Positions 8,808-17,523 are shown, counted from the first letter of the stretch. The stretch: DNA of 64,000 bases from Vulcanimicrobiota bacterium (GCA_003140215.1 PLJL01000004.1:1956192-2020191), one strand, 5' to 3'. Notes: generated by a model not told the origin, from the sequence alone. Translations and numbers: made by a program.

Positions 8808-9440
8808 TCAGGTCGACGGGGCGGGCGGCTGCGTCCGTGCGTTCCAGAGGTGTTCGGGCTGCTCGAGCGCGTGGTTGATCCAGCGCGACCAGACGAACAG
8901 CGCGTCGGAGAGGCGGTTGACGTAGCGCACGGCGTCGGGCGTGATCGGTTCGCTCTCGGCGAGCGCGATCAGCAGCCGCTCGGCACGGCGGCAGACGGTG
9001 CGCGCTTGGTGCAGGAACGCGCCGGGATACGAGCCGCCCGGAAGGATGAAGTTGGCCAACGGCTCGAGGTCCTGCTGCGCACGGTCGATCGCGCGCTCCA
9101 ACGCGGTCGCGTCGCCGGCGCTCACCAGCGGCATCCCCTCCCAGCGGTCCTTGGGCAGCGTCGCGAGGTCGCTGCCCAGGTTGAAGAGCGCGTCTTGCGT
9201 CCACGCCAGCCACTCGTCGAGCTCGCGCGCGGTGTCGTGCGCGCGGCCGATGTCCTGGACGGGGCGCGTGCGCAGCACGTCGGTGAGCGCGGTGCGGGCC
9301 AGCCCGATCACCGACGACAGCTCGTCGACGGTCCCGTATGCTTCGATTCGCAGCGCGTTCTTTTTGATGCGCTGACCTCCCACGAGCCCGGTCGTGCCGT
9401 CATCGCCGGTGCGGGTATAGATGCGCGTCAGCTTCGGCAT
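8808..9440 (-). CDS. ATP:cob(I)alamin adenosyltransferase, PduO type
   Basis: A 210-residue cytosolic enzyme that transfers the adenosyl group of ATP to cob(I)alamin to give coenzyme B12. Family signatures are all present: the ATP-binding N terminus TRTGDDGTTGL, YGTVDELSS, the FILPGG turn and CRRAER (about residues 146-151). Length is standard. It starts inside the last 13 bases of the upstream pentapeptide-repeat gene, so the two are probably co-transcribed. No other B12-dependent or B12-synthesis genes are adjacent, and I saw no cobalamin riboswitch. Confidence 0.93.
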   Translation of the reverse strand: MPKLTRIYTRTGDDGTTGLVGGQRIKKNALRIEAYGTVDELSSVIGLARTALTDVLRTRPVQDIGRAHDTARELDEWLAWTQDALFNLGSDLATLPKDRWEGMPLVSAGDATALERAIDRAQQDLEPLANFILPGGSYPGAFLHQARTVCRRAERLLIALAESEPITPDAVRYVNRLSDALFVWSRWINHALEQPEHLWNARTQPPAPST

Positions 9441-10777
9441 GCCGAGGCCTTCGGCAGAGTCACCTGGTTCGCCTGACTCTGTCGCGCAGGGGCTACTTCG
9501 TCGATGGCGACCCTTTTACGCCCTGGCATTGAAGGCACCGGGACGCCGCTTGCGTGGCCAGGCCCGCCTCCTGAAGCGACCGTCGGCGCGGAATCAGGTC
9601 TGGACGCTGCGCGCGTAAGCGCCTCGGCTAGGCCGCCATCGAACTTCGCGCGGCGATAGTCGATCGCGCGGAGTATCGATTTTACCAGTGTGTCTCGCGA
9701 AGTGTCCAAGTAGCGAGCGCCGCGGAAATCAGTCGCTGTGTCCATGATTGCTCCGGCAAAGTTCGCTTTTTCGACTAGGGTACCGCTGAAGACGGCGCCG
9801 CGCAGGCATGCTCCAGAAAAGTCTACGGAGTTCAACTTTGCGTTCGTAAAATCGCTCCCCGAGAGATCGGCATTGCGGAAGTAACTGGACTCTAGCGTTG
9901 CGTTCGTGAAATCGTCCCCCGCGAGATCGGCATTGCGGAAGTCACTGGAGTCTAGCCTTGCATTTCTAAACTTACCATTCGAAAAATTGCTATCGCGGAA
10001 ATCGCTCTGTAGCGCGGTGAAGCCAATGAACGTCGACGTATTAGCAGATGCGCGCCGAAAACTGGCCTGGATAAACTTCCTTCCGTCGAAACGTGAATAG
10101 TCGACGGCAGCGTCGTCAAATACCGTACGACCATCCTCGCGGAAGGGACTGAACGAACCGAGGGTCGGATCGTCGCGCTTCCGGGTAACCCGAAAGTCGC
10201 TGAACGGGAGGTTGCTTTTCCCGGAGAAGTCCGCCTCGCTCAACGCAGCATTGAGAAAAGATGTGACGGTGGGTGCCGGAAGGTTGTCGATGTCGATCGT
10301 CGGTTCATCGCGCTCATCAATCGTCACGGCGTGGCGGAAATCGGCACCGCTCAAGTCCGCTGCGTCAAATACGGCTCGCCGAAGGTTCGCGGATGTGAAC
10401 TTCGCTTGGCGCAGAGAAGCGCCCACCAGACGGAGGTGATCGAGGAATGCTCCGCTGACGTCGACTCCGTCGAGCGGGACGCCGTTTTGCGCGAGCGCCT
10501 CCAACGCCTCGACGCGTCCAGCCGAGCCGCGCTGACCATGGGACGCATTGATCAGTTGCCAGGCGGCATAGTCGACCTGGCGGGTTCGTTCGGGTGCGGA
10601 CAGGACGTACGTAAGGGCGGTCAAAACGGCGGTTACGAGGGCAACGATCTTCCCCAGGTTTTCCGCGATTTTGGAGCCAGAGCGCAAACTCGGCGCTTTC
10701 GATAGCGCGCCAAGTGCATTGGAGATGCGACGCCAACCTCCGGATCCGGCGGCGGACCCGTGCGTGTGTTGCCCCAA
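9428..10777 (-). CDS. Membrane-anchored pentapeptide-repeat protein
   Basis: About 449 residues. A basic N-terminal region is followed by one hydrophobic segment (IVALVTAVLTALTYVLS), then a long array of A(D/N)LXX-type pentapeptides (for example ANLRRAVFDAADLSGADF, then NADLAGDDFTNATL) that should fold as a right-handed quadrilateral beta-helix outside or at the membrane. I start it at TTG 10777, because GGGAGG lies 7 bases upstream, whereas the ATGs at 10903-10921 would collide with the divergent proS start. A 60-base unit is duplicated in tandem (9841-9960), adding one 20-residue helix coil. The gene is visibly less GC-rich than its neighbours. The role is unknown; the family includes DNA-mimic and scaffold proteins. 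Confidence 0.8.
   Translation of the reverse strand: MGQHTHGSAAGSGGWRRISNALGALSKAPSLRSGSKIAENLGKIVALVTAVLTALTYVLSAPERTRQVDYAAWQLINASHGQRGSAGRVEALEALAQNGVPLDGVDVSGAFLDHLRLVGASLRQAKFTSANLRRAVFDAADLSGADFRHAVTIDERDEPTIDIDNLPAPTVTSFLNAALSEADFSGKSNLPFSDFRVTRKRDDPTLGSFSPFREDGRTVFDDAAVDYSRFDGRKFIQASFRRASANTSTFIGFTALQSDFRDSNFSNGKFRNARLDSSDFRNADLAGDDFTNATLESSYFRNADLSGSDFTNAKLNSVDFSGACLRGAVFSGTLVEKANFAGAIMDTATDFRGARYLDTSRDTLVKSILRAIDYRRAKFDGGLAEALTRAASRPDSAPTVASGGGPGHASGVPVPSMPGRKRVAIDEVAPARQSQANQVTLPKASACRS
9841..9960 (-). repeat. Tandem 60-bp duplication within the pentapeptide-repeat gene
   Basis: Bases 9841-9900 and 9901-9960 are two adjacent 60-base units differing at 7 positions (53/60 identical). 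Sixty bases encode four pentapeptides, one full turn of the predicted beta-helix, so the duplication lengthens the coil by exactly one turn. Confidence 0.9.
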
Positions 10778-10901
10778 CGTCAGCCCTCCCGTAGCGACGC
10801 GACAAGACGAGCGATTGCATTTTCCTGCTTGCGTGAGGTCGGCCTCCCGGCCGCCCGAGACAGGACGGCAGCGGACCTGCGCGAACCCCGGCCGGTTGGT
10901 C

Positions 10902-12335
10902 ATGGAACGCATCCCGTCCAAGAGCGCCGATCTTTCGGAGTGGTATCAGGCCGTCTGCTATCAGGCGGAGCTGGTGTCGCAGGCGCCCGTGCGCGGTTGC
11001 TTGGTCCTGCGGCCCTACGGGATGGGCCTGTGGGAGCGCCTCCAGTCCGAACTGGACCGGCGTTTCAAAGAGACCGGACACGAGAACGCCTACTTTCCGC
11101 TGCTGATCCCTGAATCGCTGTTCGCGAAGGAAGCCGAGCACGTCGAGGGTTTCGCGCCGGAGGTAGCCTGGGTCACCGAGGGCGGAACCGAAAAGCTGGC
11201 CGAGCGCCTGGCGATCCGGCCCACCTCGGAAGTCATCGTCGGCGTCATGTACGCGGAGTGGATTCAGTCGTACCGCGATTTGCCGGTGCTGATCAATCAA
11301 TGGGTCAACGTCATGCGTTGGGAGAAGCGCACGCGCCCGTTCTTGCGGACCGCTGAGTTCTTGTGGCAAGAAGGCCATACCGCGCACGCGACCGAGGCCG
11401 AGGCCGCCGAAGAGGTCGCGCGCATGCTCGAGGTCTACCGCGAAGTCGCCGAGGACATCTGCGGCGTCCCCGTCTACACCGGAGAGAAGTCGCAGTCCGA
11501 GCGGTTTGCCGGCGCCGAGCACACGTATTCGATCGAGGGGCTGATGCCCGACGGCCGCGCGCTGCAGTCGGCCACGTCGCACGAGCTGGGCCAGAACTTC
11601 GCGCGCACCTACGACATCACGTACGCCGCCGAGGACCAGACGCTGCAGCACTGCTGGACGACGTCGTGGGGGATGTCGTGGCGGATGCTCGGGGCCCTCA
11701 TCATGACCCACGGCGACGACCGCGGACTGCGCATCCCGCCCAAGATGGCGCCGACCGAGGTGGTCATCGTTCCGATCCCGCGCGGCGACACCAGCGCGCT
11801 CGACGCCGCAGTGCGCGAGCTGTACGCACGCTGCAAGGCCGCGGGGCTGCGGGTGAAGCTCGACGACCGCGCCGGCCAGTCGCCGGGCTACAAGTTCAAC
11901 GAGTGGGACCTGCGGGGCGTGCCGATTCGGCTGGAGATCGGCAACCGCGATCTCGAAGCGGGCGTCGCCACGCTGGTGCGCCGCGATAAGGCGGTCAAAG
12001 AAGACGGGCAGAAACAGCAAGTGCCGCTGGCGGAGGTCGTCGAGTTCATCCCCGCCGTGCTCGAGCAGATCCAGCACAGCTTATTCGCCCAAGCCAAGAC
12101 GTTCTTGCAGGACCACACGCTCGCGACGCTCGACCGCGCAGAGTTTCTGCGCCTGCTCAAGGGGCGCGCCGGAATGGTCGACGTCCCGTGGTGCGGGCTC
12201 CCCGAATGCGAGGCCGCCGTCAAGGATGCGACGGGCGCCACGACCCGTAACCTGCGCCGGCCCGCGCGCGCGGAGCGCTGCGTGCCGTGCGGCGAACCCG
12301 CGCGGTGGCAAGCCTATTTCGCGCAGAGCTACTAG
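10902..12335 (+). CDS. proS: Prolyl-tRNA synthetase, short archaeal/eukaryal type
   Basis: A 477-residue class II aminoacyl-tRNA synthetase that charges tRNA-Pro. Motif 2 is around VMRWEKRTRPFLRTAEFLWQEGHT and motif 3 around MSWRMLGALIMTHGDDRGL, followed by an anticodon-binding domain (VVIVPIPRGD onward) and a C-terminal zinc-ribbon-like extension (Cys in VPWCGLPECE and CVPCGE). This is the form without the editing insertion found in Archaea and in scattered bacteria. ATG 10902 precedes the usual MERIPSKSADLSEWY start. The start is divergent from the pentapeptide gene. Its last codons overlap the frame of the next gene. Confidence 0.95.
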   Translation: MERIPSKSADLSEWYQAVCYQAELVSQAPVRGCLVLRPYGMGLWERLQSELDRRFKETGHENAYFPLLIPESLFAKEAEHVEGFAPEVAWVTEGGTEKLAERLAIRPTSEVIVGVMYAEWIQSYRDLPVLINQWVNVMRWEKRTRPFLRTAEFLWQEGHTAHATEAEAAEEVARMLEVYREVAEDICGVPVYTGEKSQSERFAGAEHTYSIEGLMPDGRALQSATSHELGQNFARTYDITYAAEDQTLQHCWTTSWGMSWRMLGALIMTHGDDRGLRIPPKMAPTEVVIVPIPRGDTSALDAAVRELYARCKAAGLRVKLDDRAGQSPGYKFNEWDLRGVPIRLEIGNRDLEAGVATLVRRDKAVKEDGQKQQVPLAEVVEFIPAVLEQIQHSLFAQAKTFLQDHTLATLDRAEFLRLLKGRAGMVDVPWCGLPECEAAVKDATGATTRNLRRPARAERCVPCGEPARWQAYFAQSY

Positions 12336-12864
12336 TCCGCTCTTCGCCGCCGCGCTGCTCGCGTTAGCGTGCTGGTTGCCGGTGGGCGCGGCGCCGTCGA
12401 GTGACGACGCTCGGGTCGTCGGCCGCAGCTCCGGAACCGACGTGGCGACGGCGCGCCGGATCGCCGCTGCGCTGCTGGGCCGGCCGCTGGCCGCCCAGCT
12501 GTTGCGCGTGCGATGCGAGCGGGTCGGCGCACACGTCGACTGCGGGTTGGTCGTGTCCGGGTCGAAGTTCCACCGCCCGCTCGACCTGCGCGCGTGGAAC
12601 GAGGAGATCGCGAGCCTGATCGACGGGGCGTACGCCGCCGCACCGGACGTCGACGAGGTCGATTGCTGGGCGGTCGTGCCGCTCGATGCCGGCAAGGGTG
12701 CGATCGTGAGCGGCGACTTGGCCCAGCCGACCTCGGCGACCGTCTTCTCGATCACCGTCCCGCGCAGTGCTCGCCGGAGCGTGCGCAGCCGCCTGACGGG
12801 AGGGTCGGGGATTTTCTGGGACCCGGCCTTCCGGGGATCGCTGTCGAAGGGCAGTCGCGGATGA
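12316..12864 (+). CDS. Secreted protein of unknown function
   Basis: About 182 residues with an N-terminal export signal (SPLFAAALLALACWLPVGA) and no family I recognise. The mature part alternates short hydrophobic strands and has two or three Cys (VRCERVGAHVDCGLV, VDCWAVVPL). No ATG, GTG or TTG sits at a sensible place: an ATG at 12226 would overlap proS by 110 bases, while an ATT at 12316 gives a normal signal peptide (SRRATSPLFAAALL). The true start is therefore uncertain. Its stop overlaps the start of the M16 peptidase gene (ATGA), so it is translationally coupled to it, and a copy of the GTCGAAGGG core lies just before that overlap. Confidence 0.55.
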   Translation: MSRRATSPLFAAALLALACWLPVGAAPSSDDARVVGRSSGTDVATARRIAAALLGRPLAAQLLRVRCERVGAHVDCGLVVSGSKFHRPLDLRAWNEEIASLIDGAYAAAPDVDEVDCWAVVPLDAGKGAIVSGDLAQPTSATVFSITVPRSARRSVRSRLTGGSGIFWDPAFRGSLSKGSRG

Positions 12865-14120
12865 TCCGCAGCTCGACCCTCCCTAACGGCCTCCTGGTCT
12901 TGACCGAGACCATGAACCACGTCCGGTCGGCGACGATCGGGTTGTGGTGCGACGTCGGTTCGGCGGTCGAGCCGGCGCCGCTGCGCGGCATCTCGCACCT
13001 CCTCGAGCACATGGTGTTCAAGGGGACGCCGCGCCGCTCGGCGCGGCAGATCGCCGAAGAGATGGACGCGGTGGGCGGCGAGCTCAACGCGATGACCGAC
13101 AAGGAAACGACCTGTTTTTACGCCCACGTCGTCGACCGCCGGCTCCCGCTCGCGGTCGACATCCTGGCTGACATGCTGCAGCACGCGCGCTTCGCGGCCG
13201 ACGATCTGGCCCGCGAGCAGCAGGTCGTCCTCGAAGAGATCAAGATGTACGACGACTCGCCGGGCGAGGTGGTGCACGATCGCTTCACGCGCACGTTGTG
13301 GCGCGGCGCGAACCTGGGCGATCCGACGATCGGCTTCGCCCACACCGTCGGCGCCATCACGCGTGACGACCTGCTGGCCTGGCGTGCCGCCCGCTATGCA
13401 CCCTCGACGGTGTTCCTCACCGCGGCGGGCAACATCGATCACGCTGAAGTGGTGCGGCTGGCGACCGCCGCGCTGGGGTCCTTCGGCGGATACGCGCCGC
13501 CGCCGGCCCCGGAGCGCCCGCGCTTCACCGCGGCACTCGACGTGACGGTCGACGACACCGAGCAAGCCTACGTGCTGCTCGGCATGCCCGGGATGGGGCT
13601 GCGCGACGAGCGCCGCTACGCGTTCTCGGTGCTCGATGCGCTGCTGGGCGGCGGCATGTCGAGCCGGCTCTTCCAAAGCGTGCGTGAGGAGCGCGCGCTG
13701 GCCTACGAGATCTCGACCTTTCAGCAAGGCTATCGCGATGCCGGACTATTCGGCGTGAGCGCGGGCTGCACGCCCGAACGGGTCCAGGAATGCGTCGACG
13801 TCGTTGTCGACGAGATCGATCGCCTGCTCAACGACGGCGTGCGCGAGGACGAGGTCGCGCGGACGATCGAGCACCTCAAGGGGAACCTGACGCTGGCGCT
13901 CGAGAGCACCTACAACCGCATGTCGCGCTTGGCGCGCAACCACATCGTGCACGGGCGCCAGATTCCGACCGAAGAGGTCGAGGCCGCCTTCGACGCGGTC
14001 ACGACCGCGGACGTCGATGCGCTCGCGCGCGAGCTGCTAGGGCCGGCGCAGCGCGGGCTGTGCGTGCTGGGGCCCGCGGAGGTCAGCGGGGTCACGCTGC
14101 GCGGCGCGGAGGCGGCGTGA
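12861..14120 (+). CDS. M16 family zinc peptidase (processing peptidase-like)
   Basis: A 419-residue insulinase/processing-peptidase relative. The inverted zinc motif HxxEH is HLLEH at residues 46-50, in the typical context GISHLLEHMVFKGT, and the distal Glu lies in the EEIKMYDDSP region. Both M16 halves are present (N-terminal catalytic, C-terminal with GGGMSSRLFQSVREERALAY). It is the single-chain size of bacterial YmxG-like peptidases. ATG 12861 overlaps the upstream stop (ATGA) and its stop overlaps the GTG of the Amj gene. It has no signal peptide, so is likely cytosolic. Substrate is unknown. Confidence 0.92.
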   Translation: MIRSSTLPNGLLVLTETMNHVRSATIGLWCDVGSAVEPAPLRGISHLLEHMVFKGTPRRSARQIAEEMDAVGGELNAMTDKETTCFYAHVVDRRLPLAVDILADMLQHARFAADDLAREQQVVLEEIKMYDDSPGEVVHDRFTRTLWRGANLGDPTIGFAHTVGAITRDDLLAWRAARYAPSTVFLTAAGNIDHAEVVRLATAALGSFGGYAPPPAPERPRFTAALDVTVDDTEQAYVLLGMPGMGLRDERRYAFSVLDALLGGGMSSRLFQSVREERALAYEISTFQQGYRDAGLFGVSAGCTPERVQECVDVVVDEIDRLLNDGVREDEVARTIEHLKGNLTLALESTYNRMSRLARNHIVHGRQIPTEEVEAAFDAVTTADVDALARELLGPAQRGLCVLGPAEVSGVTLRGAEAA

Positions 14121-14965
14121 CCGGGGTCCTGGTCACGCAACTCGTCGTCGCATCCGGGCTTACGCTGGTGACCCAGGCGATCCAGATCGGCGCCTACGGC
14201 GCGCGCCTCGCCGGCGTGATCACCGGACGGATCGCGACGGCGATCTCGCTGTTTTCGCTCTTCGTCACGGCCAGCCGGCTCGCGAACCTCGTCGCGACGC
14301 CGGCGATGGGTGCGCTCGCCGACACGCCCGCGAACGCCGCGCAGGCGGCGCACACGGCCGTCATGCCGGCGCAGCTGCACATCTTCGACACGCAGATGCG
14401 GATCATCGTCGGTGCCGGATCGGTCGGGATCCTCGTCGGCGGGTTGCTCATGCCGGTGTTCATCGTGCTGTTCGTGCGCGGCGTGCGCGCGTTCGAGCGC
14501 CTGGGCTCGATCCCGAGCGCATTGGCGCGCCTGACCGACCCGCGCGTGCTGGGCGCCCTGGTCCGGGCCGCCCGCGTGCCGTCGGTGAGCGAGCTGCGCG
14601 CGCTGCCGTACGCGGCCATCCCGGGCAAGCTGATCGTCGGCAACACGGTCATCATGATGGTGTACTCGATCGGCGTCGTCGCTGCATACTACGCCAGCGT
14701 GCTCAACCTCGACGCGCGCGGGACCGCGATCGGCCTTTCCGGCTTGGTCAACGGTATCGGGACGGTCGCCTTCTCGCTGTTCGTCGATCCGACGTCGTCC
14801 TACATCGTCGACCAGACCGCGCGCGACGAGCGGCCGATCGATCACGTGCGCGCGATGATCGTCGCGCTGATCGCCTCGGCGTTCGTGGGGACGCTGCTCG
14901 CCCAACTGATCCTGTTCCCCGCCGCAGAATACATCGCCCTCGGAACCCACCTCTTTAAACGCTGA
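14117..14965 (+). CDS. amj: Lipid II flippase of the Amj family
   Basis: A 282-residue polytopic membrane protein matching DUF2837/Amj, the 'alternate to MurJ' flippase that translocates lipid II across the cytoplasmic membrane for peptidoglycan synthesis. Recognised from the N-terminal signature YGARLAGVITGRIATAISLFSLFVTASRLANL, written here only in part as ARLAGVITGRIA, and the overall pattern of about six to seven hydrophobic segments. A GTG at 14117 overlaps the M16 stop (GTGA). It ends overlapping the start of a TPR lipoprotein gene. The family is known mainly from Firmicutes; its presence here in a core operon suggests it could be a main rather than a backup flippase, which is inference. 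Confidence 0.82.
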   Translation: MTGVLVTQLVVASGLTLVTQAIQIGAYGARLAGVITGRIATAISLFSLFVTASRLANLVATPAMGALADTPANAAQAAHTAVMPAQLHIFDTQMRIIVGAGSVGILVGGLLMPVFIVLFVRGVRAFERLGSIPSALARLTDPRVLGALVRAARVPSVSELRALPYAAIPGKLIVGNTVIMMVYSIGVVAAYYASVLNLDARGTAIGLSGLVNGIGTVAFSLFVDPTSSYIVDQTARDERPIDHVRAMIVALIASAFVGTLLAQLILFPAAEYIALGTHLFKR

Positions 14966-15630
14966 TGAAACGCACGCTTCGACTTCTCGCCTTGCTGCTC
15001 GGCTGCGCCGCGCTGCCGCTCGGAACGACGGGGTGCGCCACCGGCGTGGCGCAGTGGATCGTCAAGGAGCGCAACAACCAGGGTGACGCCGCGTTGCAGC
15101 ACGGAAATTATCCCGACGCCTCGGTCGCCTATCAGCTCGCCCTCAAGATCGACCCCACCAACGAGCACGCCATCACCGGGCTCACCAACGTGCAGATCCG
15201 GTTGGCCAAGACGTTCTTCGCCGCGGCGCGTTTCGACGAAGCGATCGACGCGTTGGCGGTCGCGGGGCGCATCAGCCCGGCCGACGACCGCGTGCAAAGC
15301 CTGCGCAACGAGATCGAACAAGCCCAGATCAAGCGCGACATCGTGGTCTCGAACTACCCGTCCTACAAGGTCACCGGCGTATCGATCCAACGCTCGTACG
15401 CGCAGCTCAAGACCCAGAATGCGGAGATCTTGGCGGCGCTCAAACGCTTCGACTACACCTACGATACGGCCGACCTCAGCGCGGCGATCCGGCAGAGTTA
15501 CGCGCTCAACGAGGAGATCGCGCGCTTGACCAACCGGCTGCAGCAATACCGTCAGCTCGTCGAGTCGGGTGTCCCCGAGCACGGGGCCGAGAACCTCGCC
15601 CCGCCGGCCAGCCTGCTGCCGCTGCCATAG
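14965..15630 (+). CDS. TPR-type lipoprotein
   Basis: A 221-residue protein with a lipoprotein signal (LLALLLGCAALPLGTTGCAT; lipobox ending at the Cys near residue 25). It then has TPR-like helices (GDAALQHGNYPDASVAYQLALKIDP, abbreviated core YPDASVAYQLAL) and a C-terminal half with coiled-coil character (LNEEIARLTNRLQQYRQLV). It is likely anchored in a membrane facing the periplasm and acts as an assembly or scaffold protein. The ATG at 14965 shares a base with the Amj stop, so it belongs to the M16-amj operon. No specific function can be assigned. Confidence 0.82.
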   Translation: MKRTLRLLALLLGCAALPLGTTGCATGVAQWIVKERNNQGDAALQHGNYPDASVAYQLALKIDPTNEHAITGLTNVQIRLAKTFFAAARFDEAIDALAVAGRISPADDRVQSLRNEIEQAQIKRDIVVSNYPSYKVTGVSIQRSYAQLKTQNAEILAALKRFDYTYDTADLSAAIRQSYALNEEIARLTNRLQQYRQLVESGVPEHGAENLAPPASLLPLP

Positions 15631-15662
15631 TGTGCGAAACCAGAAGTTCGCGCACTAGCGAA

Positions 15663-17468
15663 TCACGCGCGCAGCGCCGCGAGCACGGTCGCGGCTAGGC
15701 GGAGCGGCGACGGCTTGGCGGTGTAGGCGAACAAGGCGCGCCCGACCGCGTCGGCGCGGCGATGGGTGACGAACCACGGCGGGGTGGGGAGCAGCGTGCG
15801 TTCGCCGTCGCCGAACGAGCGCGGGAACGGCGCGAACGGGGCGTACACGACCGTTTTCTGCGGCTGGTCGAAGAGGTAGGCGTTGTGGACGGTGCCGATC
15901 CCGCTGCCGACGTCGGCGAGCGTGTTGCCCGGATAGGCGCCCCAACTCGCGGTCGCCAGCGTGAAGCCGACGCCGGGCCAGGTGTTGATCGTTATGCAGC
16001 CGTAGCGCAACGCGGCAAGCGCGTCGTCGAAGTCCGCGCCGAGCTCCTTGATGGTGCGCGGATGGATCAGGATGGCCACCCCCAGCGTGCCGTGCAGGCG
16101 TTCGTTGCAGAAGGCGACCGCGTTGCGCAAGAACGTTCGCGCGTCGTCGCCCGGCAGCGCGGTTTGCCCGAGCACCGGCCCGAATGCTTCGCGGGAAAAC
16201 AGCGGTTCGCTCGCGTCGCCGGCGTCCAGGCCGCCGACGAAGGTGCGATGGATGCCGTCCATCGGGACGCCGACCGGCTCGGCGGCGGGATGGTCGCTCG
16301 TCACGGCGCGCACCCGGCCCGCCGAGCCCGGATAGTACGACGGCCGCGCCGGCGAGTCGGCCATCGCCGCGCGAACCTTTTCGAGGAACCGCGGCGCCAG
16401 CTCCCACGAGCTCGCGGTCACGAGGATCTGCGCCGCGATGCAGTTCGCACCGGCGTTGTGGAGCTTCTGGGTCGCGACGTGCGCCGCTTGAAATACCAGG
16501 TCGGGCTCCGACCACGGGCCGGGGACCACGATCACCGGGGTGACGTTGCCCAGCTCGCTCGTCACCGGTTTGGCGACGACGGGCTGCCCGGTGTGCTTGC
16601 GCGCCGCGGCGTCGGGTCCGCTGCCGAAAACGATCGCGTCGTGGGTCTGCTCGCCGCCGGTAAGGTGGATCGCGTCGATCCCGGGATGCGCAGTCAGATA
16701 CGCCCCGGTGTCGGCGCCCCCGCCTGCCAGACGCACGAACCCCTCGTCGATGAGGGTTGCGAAGATGCGCGCAAAGATCGGCAGCAGGTATGCGTTGACC
16801 GGGTTGAGCTTGAGCAGTGCGACGCTGCCGTGCGCGTAGAGTACCGAGAGGACGTCGAGCGGTGGAATGCTCGCGATGTTACCGGCTCCGAGCACCAGCG
16901 TGACGCGTCCCGCGGGTTGGGTGCGTTTGTAGAAGCTCGCGATGTGGTCGCGCAGCGTGGCGCGCGTCACCTCGGGCTGCATCCAAACCTCGGCGCGCAG
17001 ACCGTTGAGCAGGATGCGGTCCGCAGTGTCGACGGGGAACACCTCGACGACGACTTGGCCAGCCTGTCCTGACGTGGTGTCACCTGCGGGTGAGCCCGTC
17101 GAAGGAGAGCGCGTCCGGATCGCGCGTTCGGGGATCGGCGGTGTCCCGTCGCGGGCGATGCCGCCCAGCGTCGACGCGAGGCGGTCGAGCGCGGTGAGCA
17201 GCGGCCAGGGCCCCGAAAGCCACTCCTCGCCGGCGAGCGCGGTCCCCGCGATCCCTTTGGCCTCCGCCGCGCAGGCGACCCAATCGCGCGCAACCTCGAC
17301 GGTGCCCGCGCGCATCGCGCGGAGATGGCGTATCTTCCCGGCTAAGCCAAGCCGCGCCCACGCGTCTGCACACGCGCGCAGCGCTGCAACGTCACGGTCG
17401 AGCTCGGCTCGCGCCGGACCCGTCGGGAGGTCGAGCCGGATCACGCACCGGCCTTGCTTGCGCCGCAT
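15663..17468 (-). CDS. Aldehyde dehydrogenase superfamily protein, 601 residues
   Basis: An NAD(P)-dependent aldehyde dehydrogenase fold enzyme. Visible are the cofactor region (RVTLVLGAGNIASIPPLD, KLNPVNAYLLP), the conserved Glu in TSELGNVTPVIV and the catalytic Cys in LHNAGANCIAAQ, followed by the ALDH C terminus (GCITINTWPGVGF). At about 600 residues it is longer than the usual 480-500. Residues about 134-153 (SPSTGSPAGDTTSGQAGQ) come from a dispersed 45-bp repeat inserted in frame. ATG 17468 is chosen from the start of the helical N-terminal domain. The specific aldehyde is unknown. It is a single gene, convergent with the TPR lipoprotein and divergent from a secreted-protein gene. Confidence 0.85.
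   Translation of the reverse strand: MRRKQGRCVIRLDLPTGPARAELDRDVAALRACADAWARLGLAGKIRHLRAMRAGTVEVARDWVACAAEAKGIAGTALAGEEWLSGPWPLLTALDRLASTLGGIARDGTPPIPERAIRTRSPSTGSPAGDTTSGQAGQVVVEVFPVDTADRILLNGLRAEVWMQPEVTRATLRDHIASFYKRTQPAGRVTLVLGAGNIASIPPLDVLSVLYAHGSVALLKLNPVNAYLLPIFARIFATLIDEGFVRLAGGGADTGAYLTAHPGIDAIHLTGGEQTHDAIVFGSGPDAAARKHTGQPVVAKPVTSELGNVTPVIVVPGPWSEPDLVFQAAHVATQKLHNAGANCIAAQILVTASSWELAPRFLEKVRAAMADSPARPSYYPGSAGRVRAVTSDHPAAEPVGVPMDGIHRTFVGGLDAGDASEPLFSREAFGPVLGQTALPGDDARTFLRNAVAFCNERLHGTLGVAILIHPRTIKELGADFDDALAALRYGCITINTWPGVGFTLATASWGAYPGNTLADVGSGIGTVHNAYLFDQPQKTVVYAPFAPFPRSFGDGERTLLPTPPWFVTHRRADAVGRALFAYTAKPSPLRLAATVLAALRA
17061..17105. repeat. Dispersed repeat, copy A (inside the aldehyde dehydrogenase gene)
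   Basis: About 45 bases almost identical to 56782-56825 apart from a one-base gap and a few substitutions. The left part holds a short dyad TGAC-GTGGT-GTCA, the right part the core GAGCCCGTCGAAGG. It lies within a coding frame, read through without a stop as SPSTGSPAGDTTSGQ on the reverse strand. Confidence 0.75.
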
Positions 17469-17523
17469 CAAAGCTCCTCGCGCGGAGGCGTCCGTACGTA
17501 CGGCATCCAAGGGCCGCTGCGTA

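Noticed and set aside
9380-9480. Cobalamin riboswitch near the PduO-type gene
   Set aside because: The upstream sequence is the coding end of the pentapeptide gene and shows no B12-box.
9841-9960. Possible CRISPR-like short repeats
   Set aside because: Only two contiguous copies without spacers, in frame within a pentapeptide-repeat gene.
12226-12315. ATG 12226 as start of the secreted protein after proS
   Set aside because: It would overlap proS by 110 bases and add a long non-signal N terminus before the hydrophobic segment.
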